Below, piece by piece: positions 8,150 through 16,137 of a stretch of DNA of 64,000 nucleotides (positions are counted from its first letter, which is position 1; each line of letters begins with the position of its first letter). Position numbers and translations under genes: made by a program. The stretch spans positions 1 to 64,000 of the forward strand of contig CBDFKS010000001.1 of assembly GCA_965248905.1 (NCBI GenBank), written 5' to 3'. This DNA comes from CBDFKS01 sp965248905. GTDB lineage: Bacteria; Chloroflexota; Dehalococcoidia; Lucifugimonadales; JAGWBF01. The notes beneath the pieces were generated by a model that ran no database searches, was not told where the DNA came from, and was given only the letters and a program-made list of their open reading frames with translations.

Positions 8150-9331
8150 ATGGGCACACGGCAGGCTTCTTACGATATGGTGCTAAAGGGCGGCACCTTG
8201 CTGGACCCCGCCCAGAATATCAACGATCGCAGAGACATAGCATTCAAGGATGGTAGAGTCGCTGCAGTGGCAGAGCGGATAGACCCATCTCAAGCAGCTC
8301 AAGTGGTGGACGTTACTGGGAAATTGGTCACCCCCGGTCTCATCGACCTGCACGGCCATTTCTATCATGGAGGCGGTCCGGCCAGCACCGACGCCGACGA
8401 GACCTGCCTGTCCGCGGGAGTGACCACGGGCATCGATGCCGGGAGCGCAGGATGGGCAAACTACGAGGCCATGAGAGACTACGTTTTCCCCACAAAACGA
8501 ACCAGATTGCTGGCCTTCCTGCACATAGGGGCCGCAGGACTCTTGCTGAACCGGGTGACCGGCGGAGAGCTCCAGGACCTGCGTCTGGCCGACGCCGACA
8601 GAACGGCGGATACCATTAAAGAGAATCCTGGGTTCCTGCTGGGTGTAAAGGTACGAATGCAAGTCGGCGCCGTACCCGATGGGAAAGGGTACGATGCCTT
8701 GAAACGGGCCCGGGAAGCCGCCGACAAAGCTAAAGTCATGCTCATGGTCCACGTGAGCGGCACTCCTATTCCTCTTCCCCAGATATTGGAGCTTCTCGGC
8801 CCGGGAGACATCGCGACGCACATCTTCAACGGCCATCCCGAGGGCATATTAGACAACAACGGCAAGATCAGACCGGAGGTAAAGGCGGCAGCTCAACGGG
8901 GCGTGATAATGGATGTGGCCCACGCGGGCGTACATTGCGACCTGAAGGTAGCGGAGGCCGCTCTACAACAAGACTTTCCCCCAAATACCATAAGCACCGA
9001 CATACACATATCCCCTCCGGAAAGGGTGGTCTACCGGCAGAACGATCTTGTAAGCAAGTTCCACGCTATGGGCATGTCCCTGGCCGATACCGTGGCAGCC
9101 TCCACGGTACAGCCTGCCAAGATACTGGGCCTTGACAATGAGATCGGCTCCCTGGCGCCGGGCATGGCCGGAGATGCTGCAGTCTTTGATCAGATAGAGG
9201 GCCGCTTCGTGTGGCAGGATATGGCGGACCATACCGTGGAGGGCAAGTTTCGGTTGGATACGTTCCTCACCATCAGAGATGGGGCCGTGGCATGGAGAGA
9301 AGGCGGACTCGTTGCCGCGGGTGAATGTTAG
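8150..9331 (+). CDS. Amidohydrolase/deacetylase family metallohydrolase
   Basis: Metal-dependent hydrolase of the amidohydrolase superfamily, 393 residues. It has an N-terminal beta sandwich (KGGTLLDP), the HxH metal motif in IDLHGHFYHGG, later histidines in MVHVSG and THIFNGH, and the C-terminal STDIH aspartate region followed by LGLDNEIGSLAPGMAGDAAVF. The family covers dihydroorotase-like and deacetylase-like enzymes; the substrate is unknown. The start is fixed by AGGAGGAAGT immediately before the ATG at 8150. Confidence 0.85.
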   Translation: MGTRQASYDMVLKGGTLLDPAQNINDRRDIAFKDGRVAAVAERIDPSQAAQVVDVTGKLVTPGLIDLHGHFYHGGGPASTDADETCLSAGVTTGIDAGSAGWANYEAMRDYVFPTKRTRLLAFLHIGAAGLLLNRVTGGELQDLRLADADRTADTIKENPGFLLGVKVRMQVGAVPDGKGYDALKRAREAADKAKVMLMVHVSGTPIPLPQILELLGPGDIATHIFNGHPEGILDNNGKIRPEVKAAAQRGVIMDVAHAGVHCDLKVAEAALQQDFPPNTISTDIHISPPERVVYRQNDLVSKFHAMGMSLADTVAASTVQPAKILGLDNEIGSLAPGMAGDAAVFDQIEGRFVWQDMADHTVEGKFRLDTFLTIRDGAVAWREGGLVAAGEC

Positions 9332-9443
9332 AATGGGGTTGACTATCGCGGCGTCTAACGCACGTTGACAGGATGTCCCGTGACCTGTAACATCCTACTG
9401 TTTCCTATGGAGAACAAATAAACGCGTTGAAAGGAGAGCTCCC

Positions 9444-9768
9444 ATGAGGTTCTTAGTAAGGGCTACCATACCCGTAGAGGTGGGCAACGCCATGGTGCAT
9501 GACCCCAACATGGACAAGCAAATGGAAAAAATAATGGGCGACATTAAGCCGGAAGCGGTCTATTTCTGTCTTGATAAAGGACAGAGGACTGTGTACACAG
9601 AGGACTGTGTACTTTGTGGTTAGCGTGGAAGAGGCGGCCCGGCTACCGGGGATTTGCGAGCCCCTGTGGAACTCCTGGAAGGCTGACATAGAGTTTATAC
9701 CCGCAATGACACAGGAGGACTTCGCCAAAGTCGGTCCGGTCATCGAAGACGTGATCAAGAGGTACTAA
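9444..9768 (+). pseudogene. Small ABM-like hypothetical protein, disrupted by a 16-bp tandem duplication
   Basis: The frame from ATG 9444 (AAAGGAGAGCTCCC upstream) reads MRFLVRATIPVEVGNAM and ends at a stop at 9628-9630. The rest of the protein (YFVVSVEEAARLPG to IEDVIKRY) lies in another frame, ending at 9768. The cause is an exact 16-bp tandem duplication (9581-9596 and 9597-9612). Removing one copy restores a continuous protein of about 102 residues. It resembles small conserved proteins with an alpha/beta-barrel dimer fold; function unknown. Confidence 0.7.
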
Positions 9769-9831
9769 TAGGCGGATTTGGAGGCCATGATGGCTAAGAT
9801 GACCCAGGGTGGGCCACCTCCGGGATAGAGG

Positions 9832-10971
9832 TCATACGGTCTCAATGGATTTAGCCGTCTCGGCCAGCCTTTCACGGTAGCCTTCGGGGAAATCCTTCAT
9901 GCGTTGCCAGGGGCGGGACTCCCGGCGTCTGGCTACGCTTCGGGCAGCCTGGACGATCAGCTCCACCCCTCCCAGGAAGTCGTCGATGTGGATGTACTCC
10001 GCGCCGACTCCACCCTCCGGCGTGGCGTTGTGATAGTTTCCTAAAGGAAAGGCCACGCCCGTCGTGCGGTAGCCATAGTACCTGAAGGCGCTGGCCTCGC
10101 AGGTGCCCCCACTCATGAGCTGCCGCTGGGCTTTAAAGGCCGGCTCCCTGTTCTCAGTCAGCTCTTCGCGAGCCCTCAGCAACACTGACTCAGCCTCTGC
10201 ATCGAAGGTGAAGCTGGCATCACCCACCCGGATCACCGGTCCTTCGCCCATGGTTGCGCCGGGTAGAGTCCTGCTGGCTTCCAGGGAGACCACCAAAGTA
10301 TCCTTGGGCAGCCTCCCATCTTCAGCCAGTAGGCGGGCTCCGATCAGGCCTACCTCCTCTGCTCTGGTGAAGACGCCGTACACGTCTCCCACGCTCTCGT
10401 CGGAAACCACCTCATTCATGGCCGCAAGAATGGCGGCACATCCGGCCAGGTCGTCCAGTGCCCTCATGTGTAGTAGCTCTCCATCGAAGCTAAAGTCAGG
10501 GAGATCCAAGACCACTGGTCTGGGGAACTCCAGGGGGCGTGGCTTTTGCAGACGAAGTGAGACCATCCGCTGCTCTTCCGAGCCATAGCGGCCGGCCGTC
10601 TCCGCGGCCAGCCTCTCGCCATCTGGCAATACTATCTGAACAGCAATCGTTTCGGAGAAACATACTTGAGGCACGCCACCCAGAGCCCTGGCTACGATGG
10701 TGTCTCCATCCGTCTCAACGGCCTCGAAGCCGGGGTGGTCCATGTGGGCTACAAAGGCTATGGGTGGGTGGCCTTGGTGTGAGGAAGTATGTCCGGAATG
10801 ACCGGCGATGATGTTTCCATAGCGGTCTATCTCGAATCCCAACTCAATCTCAGCCAGAGACTTTTGAATGTATGCCGCTGCCGCGTCTTCTATGAAGGCG
10901 ACCGCCGGACAGGCCCCCAGCCCTTCTAGAAGGCGGACGGCCAGGTCTCTTCTTTCGCGATCGCTGGACAT
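9832..10971 (-). CDS. M42-family metallopeptidase (aminopeptidase-like)
   Basis: Di-zinc aminopeptidase or deacylase of the M42/M20 clan, 379 residues. Metal and catalytic motifs are visible: AHMDHPG, RALDDLAGCAA (bridging Asp), TRAEEVGLIGA (catalytic Glu pair), a later Glu in SLEASR and a final His in GNYHN. The segment between the first His and the Asp probably forms the M42 cap domain. Substrate unknown. Transcribed convergently with the small gene before it. Confidence 0.82.
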   Translation of the reverse strand: MSSDRERRDLAVRLLEGLGACPAVAFIEDAAAAYIQKSLAEIELGFEIDRYGNIIAGHSGHTSSHQGHPPIAFVAHMDHPGFEAVETDGDTIVARALGGVPQVCFSETIAVQIVLPDGERLAAETAGRYGSEEQRMVSLRLQKPRPLEFPRPVVLDLPDFSFDGELLHMRALDDLAGCAAILAAMNEVVSDESVGDVYGVFTRAEEVGLIGARLLAEDGRLPKDTLVVSLEASRTLPGATMGEGPVIRVGDASFTFDAEAESVLLRAREELTENREPAFKAQRQLMSGGTCEASAFRYYGYRTTGVAFPLGNYHNATPEGGVGAEYIHIDDFLGGVELIVQAARSVARRRESRPWQRMKDFPEGYRERLAETAKSIETV

Positions 10972-11191
10972 TGCCCTTGATCCTACCTCTCTTAACGTGT
11001 AATCGGGGACATCACTCCCTAATACTCTCGTGCAATCTTAGCCCGTTTTGAAGAGCGTGGCTACAAGGGTTGCCGAAGAGAAAGGCAATTACGCTTTTGA
11101 TCGAAGAGGGCACCACCTAATCGACCCTTCCAATGGGTCTGCCCCTGGGATATAATTGCGCCTGGGTCAAAGCCTGAAGAGGAGGTATACG

Positions 11192-12298
11192 TTGGCAGAG
11201 ACAGGACGGGTAATAGTATGTCAGGAGTACGGGAAACCGTTCGAGATACGGGAATATGACCTCCCCGACCCGGAACCGGGAGCGATTATTCTAAAGATCA
11301 CTCAAGCAGGAATCTGCGGCTCCGACCTCCACAACTGGCGAGGTGACCAGATCAACGTGCCGCTGCCACCAACAGGGCGGGTTATGGGGCACGAGGGCAC
11401 AGGCGTAGTGTACAAGATGGGCAAAGGTGTGACCACCGATACCTTGGGCGCACCTATACAGGAGGGCGACCGGCTGATGCACGTGGCCGTTTTCCCATGC
11501 TATCGCTGCCACATGTGCCTTCGTGGCGATACAAACTGGTGTGCCAACCGCCAGTATCCAGCCGGGGACGTGTACCCGTATTTTACCGGCACCTACGCCG
11601 ACTTCCTCTATCTGCCTCCCAACCATCCCGCCTTTCGAGTACCAGACGAGCTTCCCGACGACCTTCTGGGCCCCATCAACTGCGCCATGGGCACCGTCAC
11701 CGAGGGCCTCATTCAAGCGGGTGCCCATGAAGGCCAGTACGTGGTCATACAGGGAGCGGGGGGTCTGGGACTGAACGCAATTGCCATGGCCAAAGACATG
11801 GGCGCCCACCAGGTTATCGTGCTGGACCGGCTGGAAAATCGGCTTCGCCTGGCGGAGGAGTTTGGCGCCGACCATACCATCAACATCGAGGAGTACAACA
11901 CTCCTGATACCCGCATCCGGCGTGTGAAGGAGCTTACCAGGGGCAGAGGCGCCGACATCGTGATGGAATTGGTCGGTCGAGCCGAGCTGCTGGCCGAGGG
12001 CATCGACATGCTGAGCAATGGCGGCACCTTCGTGGAGATTGGAGACATTGTTGCCGGCCGGGAGGTATCCATCGACCCATCCAAGCTGCTAACTGGCAAG
12101 CGCATCGTAGGCTCCCTGATGTACCGGCCGAATACCCTGGCCACGATCCTGGACTACATGGCGAGGAGCCACAATAAGTTGCCTTTCCACAAGATAGTGT
12201 CCCACAAGTTCAAGATGGCCGACATCAACGAAGCGTTTCCCCAAGCAGAGTGGAACCAGCGACAAACGGACGTCACCCGTGCCATGCTGGTGCCCTAG
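11192..12298 (+). CDS. Zinc-dependent alcohol dehydrogenase (MDR family)
   Basis: Medium-chain zinc dehydrogenase, 368 residues. It has the catalytic-zinc Cys in GICGSDLHNW, the His-Glu pair in GHEGTGVV, the structural-zinc pattern C-x2-C-x2-C-x7-C (CYRCHMCLRGDTNWC), and the NAD-binding loop GAGGLGLNAIA followed by LDRLENR. The start is TTG at 11192, preceded by GAGGAGGT; an upstream in-frame start at 11156 has no such site. Substrate not predictable; sorbitol- or threonine-dehydrogenase-like enzymes are the nearest types. Confidence 0.85.
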   Translation: MAETGRVIVCQEYGKPFEIREYDLPDPEPGAIILKITQAGICGSDLHNWRGDQINVPLPPTGRVMGHEGTGVVYKMGKGVTTDTLGAPIQEGDRLMHVAVFPCYRCHMCLRGDTNWCANRQYPAGDVYPYFTGTYADFLYLPPNHPAFRVPDELPDDLLGPINCAMGTVTEGLIQAGAHEGQYVVIQGAGGLGLNAIAMAKDMGAHQVIVLDRLENRLRLAEEFGADHTINIEEYNTPDTRIRRVKELTRGRGADIVMELVGRAELLAEGIDMLSNGGTFVEIGDIVAGREVSIDPSKLLTGKRIVGSLMYRPNTLATILDYMARSHNKLPFHKIVSHKFKMADINEAFPQAEWNQRQTDVTRAMLVP

Positions 12299-12319
12299 GG
12301 AATCATTCCCTCACCCTAA

Positions 12320-12342
12320 CCCTCTCCCGTTACGGGAGAGGG
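12320..12342 (+). repeat. Perfect hairpin, intergenic repeat
   Basis: An 11-bp inverted repeat CCCTCTCCCGT/ACGGGAGAGGG with a single-base loop, preceded by CCCTCACCCTAA. It may act as a terminator for the dehydrogenase gene. Another palindromic motif (CCTCGCTTCGCTCAGAATGG) follows at 12431-12450. Confidence 0.6.
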
Positions 12343-12513
12343 AATAAAAGTAGAGTTTTTTCGCTATCACACTGAACTCTTCGTATCTCAGGGTAAACGC
12401 AGCGAAGTGTCGGGCTGCAAGGATTAGATTCCTCGCTTCGCTCAGAATGGCGAGCTGAGAGTTTCCGACTTTGAAGGACACTGGACATAGATGACGGTAG
12501 GAGCAGACGTAAT

Positions 12514-13755
12514 ATGAACGCTGAAATCGTCGCCATAGGCTCTGAGCTGTTGCTGGGACAGATCGTGGATACTAACTCGGCATGGATGGCGCAACAGCTG
12601 GCAGACCTGGGAGTAAACCTGTTCTATAAGACCACCGTAGGGGACAACCCGGGCCGCATGCGCGAAATATTAACGCGGGCCAAGGACAGGTCTGACCTGG
12701 TCATCACCAGGGGAGGCATCGGTCCCACACAGGACGACCTCACCCGGGAGATGGTGGCCGAAGTAACCGGGAGGGCGCTGGTCCAGGACCCGCACCTTTT
12801 ACAACAGATCAAGGACAGGTTCCAACGCAGGGGGCTAATCCTTACACCCAACAACGAGAAACAGGCGAATATCCCTGAGGGCGCCATTCCTGTGGAGAAT
12901 CCCAACGGCACGGCCCCATCATTTATCGTGGAGGAGCCTAACAGCGTAATAATTAGCTTACCGGGCGTCCCTTTCGAGATGAAGTGGCTGTTCGAGCACG
13001 AGGTGGTCCCTTACCTGAGGAAGAAATTCGGTCTGTCGGAGGTCATCATCTCCCGCGTACTCAAGGTTGCGGACATAGGAGAAAGCAGCGTAGACGACCG
13101 TATCGGCCACTTGATTGCCAACTCCAGCAATCCAACCGTGGGCGTTCTGGCCCATCCAGGACAGGTAGACGTGCGCATTACGGCCAAAGCGCCAGACTTG
13201 GCAGCGGCCAACTCTCTCATCGATCCCGTGGAAGCGGAAGTACGAGGTCTGCTCGGCGAGCACATCTTTGCCACCGACGACCAGACGATGGAAGATGTGG
13301 TCGGCAAATTACTTCGACAAAAGGGCTTGACCATAGCCGTCTTCGAAAATCTCACGGGTGGTATGGTTACTGAGCGACTCCAGCAGGCCAGCCGGGAAAA
13401 GCTAGCGGAGGGCATTATCGGTAACGGGATAGCGTCGATGCGACGCATCCTTAGCTCAGGCGGTGAAGGTGCAGGCCAAGTAGACCGGCTACTGCAAGAC
13501 CCAGCCGCCCTTACTGATAGGTTAGCCCAGCGCATACGGAGCGTTTGCGAGGCGGACCTGGGACTGGCAATAAACGTGGTACCTCAAGACGGGCGGAAAA
13601 CGGAGAACCTGAGCTCCGGAGAAACTTATATATCCGTGGCCGGGCCGGACTATCTTCGTAACAGGGTCTACAGCTATGGCGGTCAGGGACGACCCGACCG
13701 AATGCGCATCACCTTAAACGCTATGGATTTGGTGCGTAGAACTGTGGATGTATAG
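12514..13755 (+). CDS. cinA: CinA-like protein (COG1058 domain plus degenerate C-terminal deamidase domain)
   Basis: 413 residues. The N-terminal half is the MoaB/MogA-like COG1058 domain (EIVAIGSELLLGQIVDTN, then GGIGPTQDD), known as an ADP-ribose pyrophosphatase in CinA proteins. The C-terminal CinA domain, which deamidates nicotinamide mononucleotide in active homologues, is present. Its ESCTGG motif reads ENLTGG, so the Ser regarded as catalytic is missing and this domain may be inactive. The end of the domain (SYGGQGRPDRMRITLNAMDLVRR) looks normal. TAGGAG precedes the ATG. Confidence 0.82.
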   Translation: MNAEIVAIGSELLLGQIVDTNSAWMAQQLADLGVNLFYKTTVGDNPGRMREILTRAKDRSDLVITRGGIGPTQDDLTREMVAEVTGRALVQDPHLLQQIKDRFQRRGLILTPNNEKQANIPEGAIPVENPNGTAPSFIVEEPNSVIISLPGVPFEMKWLFEHEVVPYLRKKFGLSEVIISRVLKVADIGESSVDDRIGHLIANSSNPTVGVLAHPGQVDVRITAKAPDLAAANSLIDPVEAEVRGLLGEHIFATDDQTMEDVVGKLLRQKGLTIAVFENLTGGMVTERLQQASREKLAEGIIGNGIASMRRILSSGGEGAGQVDRLLQDPAALTDRLAQRIRSVCEADLGLAINVVPQDGRKTENLSSGETYISVAGPDYLRNRVYSYGGQGRPDRMRITLNAMDLVRRTVDV

Positions 13756-13852
13756 CAAAATCCTTTGCATAATTGCGTGGACGGCACGGAGTTAAACGTG
13801 AGTTCGCGTAAAGTAAAGATGGACATCATGAAACCTGAAATGGAGGCCTGAC

Positions 13853-14269
13853 TTGTCGACTGAAACCCAAGCCGGTTGGCGATTGATCGTAGCGCGTATC
13901 TACGCAAGCGGAATTGTGTTGTCGGCACTGATAATCATTGTACAGGGAATCACGTTCGGTGGATTCTATTCTGGAAGAGGGAATTTGTTGCAGGTACACG
14001 AGTACCTAGGCACTATCTCCGGGTTCGTTGTGCTTTTCATCCTGGCCACCTTAGGGTTCTTGGCCAAGTTCCCCAAGGCATGGAGGATTGGATGGCTGAC
14101 CCTTGCTCTGGGAATACTTTGGAACGTCCAGGCCCACGTATTCGGATATGGGATAGAAGATGAACGCACCCTAGAGATGGTCCACATTCCTGTGGCGTTC
14201 TTAATATTCGGCCTTGCCCTGTTCCTAGCGGCAAAGACATACAATGTCTTGATCAAACGCAAGCAATAA
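13853..14269 (+). CDS. Four-helix integral membrane protein
   Basis: 138-residue protein with four hydrophobic segments (about 13-35, 50-70, 78-97 and 108-128), so an integral inner-membrane protein. It carries a single His-Glu in the first loop (QVHEYLG) and another His near HIPVAFL. The layout resembles small DUF6220-like membrane proteins, but the family is not certain. The start is TTG at 13853, preceded by GGAGG. No partner gene is obvious. Confidence 0.65.
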   Translation: MSTETQAGWRLIVARIYASGIVLSALIIIVQGITFGGFYSGRGNLLQVHEYLGTISGFVVLFILATLGFLAKFPKAWRIGWLTLALGILWNVQAHVFGYGIEDERTLEMVHIPVAFLIFGLALFLAAKTYNVLIKRKQ

Positions 14270-14316
14270 GACCTCAGCGGTCTCTACGCACTCTGCGGTG
14301 AGTTTCAATGTAGTTC

Positions 14317-15993
14317 CTAGGGCCCGCTTTCACTCTGACCATAGATGCCTGTATCGGGATGGAACTGGTACCACCCGAACCAGTAAGACATGTGGCTGGG
14401 CAGCCGCTTGAGGCGCTCTGCCTCCCCTTCAACCTGAACCAGAGCCTCTTCTTCCAGCCTCCATTGGCGATTCTGCTCGTCGGTCAGAATAATTGCCCCT
14501 TCCTGATCCTCTGCGCCCTCAGCCATGAAAAACTCGTGGGTACCTCGCTCATACACTCTGGCCCCGTTGAACCCAGCCTCAGTGACCACCACCAGGTTAC
14601 TGCCCCCCAAGAAGTCGTTTATGACAGGCTCCTTGATCAAGACCGCTAATGGATAAGCTTTGGACTGGTCGTTTACTTCGACTCCCAGCACTTGCTCTTT
14701 AGTGAGAAGCTCATCGCTTTGCAGCCACACGGGAAACAACTCGTATGGGCTGTGGCGATAGTCGAAATAGGCTGAATCAGGGTCTCCCTCGGGCCAATAG
14801 CTTTTAGAGTCGGCCGAGTAAATGCCGGTATAGATGTCAAGGACGGTTGTATCGGGGTGTGCGGCGACCCATTCACTCCAGGTCGTAACCAGCACCGGTA
14901 TAATATCAAGCTTGAGACCACTGTCGGCCAACCGTCCCACCACAGGGTCGCCCAGGAACTGCCTCCAGAGAGTGTGGGTAGTGCGGTCATACATCAGCTT
15001 GTTGCTACGGTAGAGCAAGCCGGAAGTACCGAACTCGAAGACCTCTCCGTCCACCTCTCTGGAATACACGATTCCAGACCCGCAGAGCGTTCAATTGGCT
15101 AAGACTATTGGAACGCCCCCGAGCACGTCGTTGGCCATCTCGTGAGGATTCAGGATGCGCAGCGGATATGCCCGATGTTTCCCATTAACAGAGACTCCGA
15201 AGACCCGGTCCGTGGGCAAGAGATAGGTAGCTTCTGTCGCCGTAAGTGTTGGAGAATTACGAAGGTCCGGTATTCCGTCTTTGGCCACGCCTCCCCACAC
15301 TATCTCCTCTATTCGAATGCGGCTCTTGATCCCGTCATAGAAGAATACTCCCATGTTGTAGTCTATCAGGGAGAGCACCCGCCCCTTCCAGGCGGCGTAC
15401 CCGTCTGGCGCCTCGATCTCAGGATGATTGCCCAACCACTCAACCCACCAGCTCCAGCTATGGGGGTTCCTGTTCTCCTCAGTGTCACCCTCTAATTCAA
15501 CAAGGAGCTCCGTGAGAGCTGATCTGGTCCAAGCGCCAACAAAGGGCTGGAAGGACAGGTCCAGAAGGTCTAAAAGCACCGGAACAAAAGCGCTGTTGCC
15601 CGATGATCCGATCACCGGTATGAGTCTCAGTGTGTCGACACCCAGAAGACCCTCCATGAGCTTAGTGGCGTTTTGCCGCAACCGCTGAGCTTCAGCCGTC
15701 GCGTCAGGAGTTCGAGTTGGCCGAAGTGAGGGCGGAGCCGTGGGTTCGGGAGTTGGACTAAGCGTAAGTGAAGGAGGAGACTCGGTCGGAGGAGCGACCG
15801 TGGGGATAACATTTAATCGTGAGGGAGAGGCAGATACCGTCGGCTCGGATGTAGGACTCGACGTAGGAGTTGCCAGGTTGCCATCTGAAGAGCAAGCCGT
15901 TAATAGCAGTCCCAGGGAAATTGCCACTGCGAAAGGCAGAGGTAGAACTCGCCTTTTTTCACTGCTTCTCTTATCGACCAGCGTAGCGCTCAC
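14317..15993 (-). CDS. DUF3179-domain lipoprotein with in-frame TGA (candidate selenoprotein)
   Basis: One open frame of 558 codons interrupted only by TGA at 15093-15091 (codon 301). The N-terminus is a lipoprotein signal with lipobox LLTAC (Cys34), then a Ser/Thr/Pro-rich linker (about 35-95), then DUF3179 sequence before and after the TGA. The family motif is roughly YCxLCGS; here the codons give N-TGA-T-L-C-G-S, so TGA sits on the first Cys of CxxC and the second Cys (304) is kept. A hairpin at 15078-15058 is placed like a bacterial SECIS. The second half (LGVEVNDQSKAYPL, LGGSNLVVV) repeats the DUF3179 layout. If TGA is not read as Sec the gene is truncated at residue 300. Confidence 0.8.
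15058..15093 (-). promoter_or_regulatory. Candidate bacterial SECIS element with its TGA
   Basis: On the minus strand, TGA (15093-15091) is followed by 12 nt and then a perfect 8-bp stem TCTGGAAT/ATTCCAGA (15078-15071 with 15065-15058) closing the loop CGTGT. The loop begins 20 nt after the TGA and its second base is G. Both match the published description of bacterial SECIS elements. The hairpin lies inside coding sequence, as required in bacteria. Confidence 0.55.
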
Positions 15994-16137
15994 GTCTTCT
16001 CCTGGATACGGTACTCAGTTGGAACTACGCTCGGATACGTGTTCTGGTTTGATGCGGTGCGCGGCTTGATGATTCAGCGCGGATATTTGGAGGATGGGGA
16101 CTAGTAATGGTAGGCCTTTAGAAATGGTATCCCAGGC

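Noticed and set aside
8183..8836. 217-codon minus-strand frame
   Set aside because: Antisense to the amidohydrolase gene; no recognisable domain or start signal.
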